Both the position numbers and the translations under genes were made by a program. A DNA stretch of 45,989 nt from an uncultured Bacteroidales bacterium (GTDB lineage Bacteria; Bacteroidota; Bacteroidia; Bacteroidales; F082): the NCBI GenBank assembly GCA_947164955.1, contig CAMUYT010000004.1:1-45989 (forward strand). The letters are read 5' to 3'. The number at the start of each line of letters is the position of its first letter. The first letter of the stretch is position 1. The notes beneath the pieces were generated by a model, which was not told where the DNA came from, searched no databases, and saw only the letters and a list, made by a program, of their open reading frames with translations. This document shows positions 43,333-45,989 of the stretch, piece after piece.

Positions 43333-45654
43333 TCAGAAAACATAGCCCAAGGCGAAGTAGACACTGAGTTGCTTGGTGCAGTCGGACCATTGTGCGGTGA
43401 GGCTGAATGGGCCAATGAAGCTGTTGTAGGCATAGGTGAGTCCTACGCCAGAAAAGTGCTCCTTGGGGATGAACGGGCGCTCTTCGCCACGGTTAAAGCC
43501 CATGAGGAAGTTGTAGGTTCCGGTCAGGTAGTGTTTCCCGTAGAAATTATATCGTAGGTCGCAGCGTAGCACGGTCGAGAAATCGGGGACTTGGCAGAGG
43601 TGGTTGACGCCAACAAAGGGCATTTGATGGTCGAAATGACGTCCGGCGATGTCGCCGCCAACGAAGTTCCAAAGATTGGCATATTGAGGATTGCTGAAGA
43701 CGGCACGCGCGTAAAGTTGTGGGATGATGGTGAGACGTCCCTGCTTGGGTGTGATGAAGCCATGCATTGCGAGTGAAAGGTCTTGAAAGGTATGGCCTGA
43801 ACCATTTAAGTCAAAATAGAGGTGGCCTGTCAAAGAGGCATCGATGCCGCGGTGGGCAAAATAGCTGTCGTCGAGGTTGTCGTATTTGGCCGTGAAATAT
43901 GGACTTATCATGCGGTTGGTCTTGAAATAGTCCAACGACGTCAGACCTTGGTCGATAGAGTCGTAGCTATAGTCGAAGGGGCCGAGCTTGTCGAATGAGG
44001 TGCTTAGGTAGGATATGCCGACGGCCATGTCGACGTTGAGTAGGTGAATCTGCGAGATGTAGGCGCTCAGCCGGTTATGAAGGTATTGAAGGTTGGAATA
44101 ATTGTCACTGAGGACCATTGCCTTGAAGTGCTGGCTACGGAAATCATACGACACGTTGAAGTTGGCCAAGTTGATGTCGGAATAGGTGGCTGTCAAGTTG
44201 AGCTTGGGATTATAGCTGAGGCGGCCTTTGAGGTTGATTTTGAATCCATTGAGTTGTTTTTCGTTGAGTCCGATGTCGATGAGCATGGCGGCACCTTCTT
44301 CCGTGTCGTAGCGTGCGCCCACGCCAAAGACATGGGGCTGTGTCGGGCTGAAGTTCATGGATAGAGTGTAAGTCTCATGCACAATGCTGTCGATGGTCTG
44401 TGTGCCGTTTTCAGTCAGATTGTAGGTGATGTCATCGAAGGCCCCTGTGCCTCTGTAGATGTTGACGGCACGGTTGCTGTCCTTTTCAGAGATAAACTCG
44501 TTGATTTTCAGGTTTCCTTTGCGCAACAGCCAGTGGCTTTTCTTTGGGTCGAGGCGGTTGATGATAATGGAGTTGACGTATACTGGTGCATCGGCCAGGT
44601 TTCGTGCCTTATTGGCACGGAGCTGTTTGCCGAGTGGGGCGCCGTTGACTGAGTCGAGATGCTGTTTGATGGCCGTAAGAGGTGCTTTGAATTCTTTGGC
44701 TTTCGTGTAGCCACGGTGCACCAAGGTGTCGATGGCATCGTGGGAGAAGCTCAGGGTGCCATAGCCGGTAATGTCGGGGGCGAGATAGATGGCGCAACGG
44801 TCTTGGTTCTCGTTTCGCTTTGAGTTGGTGGCGTTGTTGACAAGGCTGTTGAGTACTTCGGGCAGCGATAGGGTCTCGCCATCGTGAATGGTGTCGCGAT
44901 CCGACACGTCGACGCCGATGATGATGTCGGCACCCATTTCCTCGAGCACGTCGGCGGGGAAGTTGTTGACTAATCCGCCATCGACGAGGAGGTGGTTGTC
45001 CATGCTGACGGGAGCGAACACGCCAGGGATGGCCATGCTGGCACGCATGGCGGTGGGCACGCTCCCGTAGCGGATGTCAACTTCTTTTCCTGTCTTGATG
45101 TCGGTGGCTACACAGGCGAAGGGAATGGGCAAGTTGTTGAAATCCATTTCTTTCTGATACCCAACGCAAAGGTCGTTGAACAGATTGATCAAAGCGGTGT
45201 TGTTGACATAGGCGCTGGGCAGGAAGGTCACAGGGTCGTTGACCTGTTTCTCGTTCAAGATGCCGTTGAAACTGAATGGAATATTGGCAAGGCAGGTGCT
45301 ATAACGCGCTCTGACCTCCTCCGACATGGCGCTGCGCTCGATGCTGTTGCCTACATATTGCGACCAGTTCATTTCGGCGATGAGTTGGGCCAACTCGTCG
45401 GGTGAGTAGCCCATGGCATACAGGCCGCCGATGATGGCGCCCATACTGGTGCCTGCCACATAGTCGACGGGGATGCCTACCTCTTCGAGGTACTTCAATA
45501 CGCCGATGTGGGCGGCACCTTTAGCCCCGCCGCCACTGAGCAATATGCCGACTTTCGGGCGCGGGGCTTTCAGGTTGATGGTTTTCGTTGGGGTTTGGGC
45601 GTGGGCGCTTAAAGCGCCCACGATGATGAATGCTAATGCCAATAATCGCTTCAT
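43333..45654 (-). CDS. Patatin-like phospholipase with C-terminal outer-membrane beta-barrel-like region
   Basis: Signal peptide MKRLLALAFIIVGALSAHAQ; VGILLSGGGAKGAAHIGVLKYLEEVGIPVDYVAGTSMGAIIGGLYA, LVDGGLVNNFPADVL; long C-terminal region ending in aromatic F. Confidence 0.9.
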   Translation of the reverse strand: MKRLLALAFIIVGALSAHAQTPTKTINLKAPRPKVGILLSGGGAKGAAHIGVLKYLEEVGIPVDYVAGTSMGAIIGGLYAMGYSPDELAQLIAEMNWSQYVGNSIERSAMSEEVRARYSTCLANIPFSFNGILNEKQVNDPVTFLPSAYVNNTALINLFNDLCVGYQKEMDFNNLPIPFACVATDIKTGKEVDIRYGSVPTAMRASMAIPGVFAPVSMDNHLLVDGGLVNNFPADVLEEMGADIIIGVDVSDRDTIHDGETLSLPEVLNSLVNNATNSKRNENQDRCAIYLAPDITGYGTLSFSHDAIDTLVHRGYTKAKEFKAPLTAIKQHLDSVNGAPLGKQLRANKARNLADAPVYVNSIIINRLDPKKSHWLLRKGNLKINEFISEKDSNRAVNIYRGTGAFDDITYNLTENGTQTIDSIVHETYTLSMNFSPTQPHVFGVGARYDTEEGAAMLIDIGLNEKQLNGFKINLKGRLSYNPKLNLTATYSDINLANFNVSYDFRSQHFKAMVLSDNYSNLQYLHNRLSAYISQIHLLNVDMAVGISYLSTSFDKLGPFDYSYDSIDQGLTSLDYFKTNRMISPYFTAKYDNLDDSYFAHRGIDASLTGHLYFDLNGSGHTFQDLSLAMHGFITPKQGRLTIIPQLYARAVFSNPQYANLWNFVGGDIAGRHFDHQMPFVGVNHLCQVPDFSTVLRCDLRYNFYGKHYLTGTYNFLMGFNRGEERPFIPKEHFSGVGLTYAYNSFIGPFSLTAQWSDCTKQLSVYFALGYVF
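45600..45622. repeat. Perfect inverted repeat CGTGGGCGCTT-A-AAGCGCCCACG
   Basis: 11-bp arms with 1-nt centre, inside the signal-peptide coding region of the patatin gene. Confidence 0.9.
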
Positions 45655-45678
45655 TTTGTTTGTGTCTTTTGTTTTGTT

Positions 45679-45812
45679 GGCAGGGGTTTGCACCACGTGT
45701 CGTTTTATTATGGCAGGGGTTTACACCACCTGTCGTTTTTATTATCGGCAGGGGTGTTGCACCATTGCCGTTTTTTTTATCGGCAGGGGTTGCATTACAT
45801 TTCACCCCTGCC
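45679..45812. repeat. Four imperfect tandem repeats, about 33-35 bp, each starting GGCAGGGGT
   Basis: Units start at 45679, 45712, 45747 and 45782; the block ends with CACCCCTGCC, the reverse complement of GGCAGGGGTG. Confidence 0.85.
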
Positions 45813-45837
45813 TAATGTCCGTCGTCACTCCGTGACT

Positions 45838-45989
45838 TTATTTCAGGCCACGGGCTTTTAGATAGGGTTCATAATCAGGGTCTTGGCCACGGAACTTGCG
45901 GTATTGCACCATGCCTTCGTCGTTGCCGCATTCCTGCAGGCAGTTCTTGCGGAACGAGGCGGCCAATTCGGGATTGAACAAATCGCCAG
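45838..45989 (-). CDS. C-terminus of a probable M3-family oligopeptidase (partial, runs off window)
   Basis: Minus-strand manual translation GDLFNPELAASFRKNCLQECGNDEGMVQYRKFRGQDPDYEPYLKARGLK*; resembles M3 peptidase C-termini (YRKFRG.DP...L..RGL). Confidence 0.6.
   Translation of the reverse strand, partial: GDLFNPELAASFRKNCLQECGNDEGMVQYRKFRGQDPDYEPYLKARGLK

Noticed and set aside
44044-45405. Plus-strand ORFs over the patatin gene
   Set aside because: Antisense to a confident patatin CDS; no recognisable domains
45679-45812. CRISPR array
   Set aside because: Repeats are tandem and degenerate without unique spacers of constant size; no cas genes in the window

Overview
This window reads as a Bacteroidales-type genome segment (inferred from TTTG / TAnnTTTG promoter-like motifs and protein families), dominated by a roughly 40-kb plus-strand polysaccharide (capsule/EPS/O-antigen) biosynthesis and export locus. 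Left flank: aroB, aroA and a LutA/YkgE-like CCG-domain protein. Core locus: WbpD/WbpE-like amino-sugar genes, a sugar-phosphate transferase, an ABC exporter whose permease (6.2 kb) and ATPase (13.5 kb) are separated, about a dozen glycosyltransferases (GT2, GT4-like, GT8, GT32, DUF616, DUF354), glf, wecB, a TupA-like ATP-grasp protein, a Gfo/Idh-SDR fusion, gmd-fcl, and a nucleotidyltransferase-GHMP kinase fusion followed by a fucP-like permease and a mutarotase. Then come two NodB-like deacetylases, paralogous hexapeptide acyltransferases, a MaoC-like hydratase, and a Wza / Wzc tyrosine kinase / PHP phosphatase module. Right flank (minus strand): a patatin/beta-barrel protein and the C-terminus of a probable M3 peptidase. 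The best candidate for something new is the block at 33559-36349: a putative fucose-type salvage module in which a HxGH nucleotidyltransferase is fused to an unusually short GHMP-like domain. Other points of interest are a 12-bp repeat encoding the (Gly-Tyr)n tail of Wzc plus a native His-rich C-terminus, a MaoC hydratase beside an acyltransferase, and a decayed ferredoxin/accessory insertion that splits the ABC exporter genes. All family calls come from reading motifs in the translations; no searches were run.
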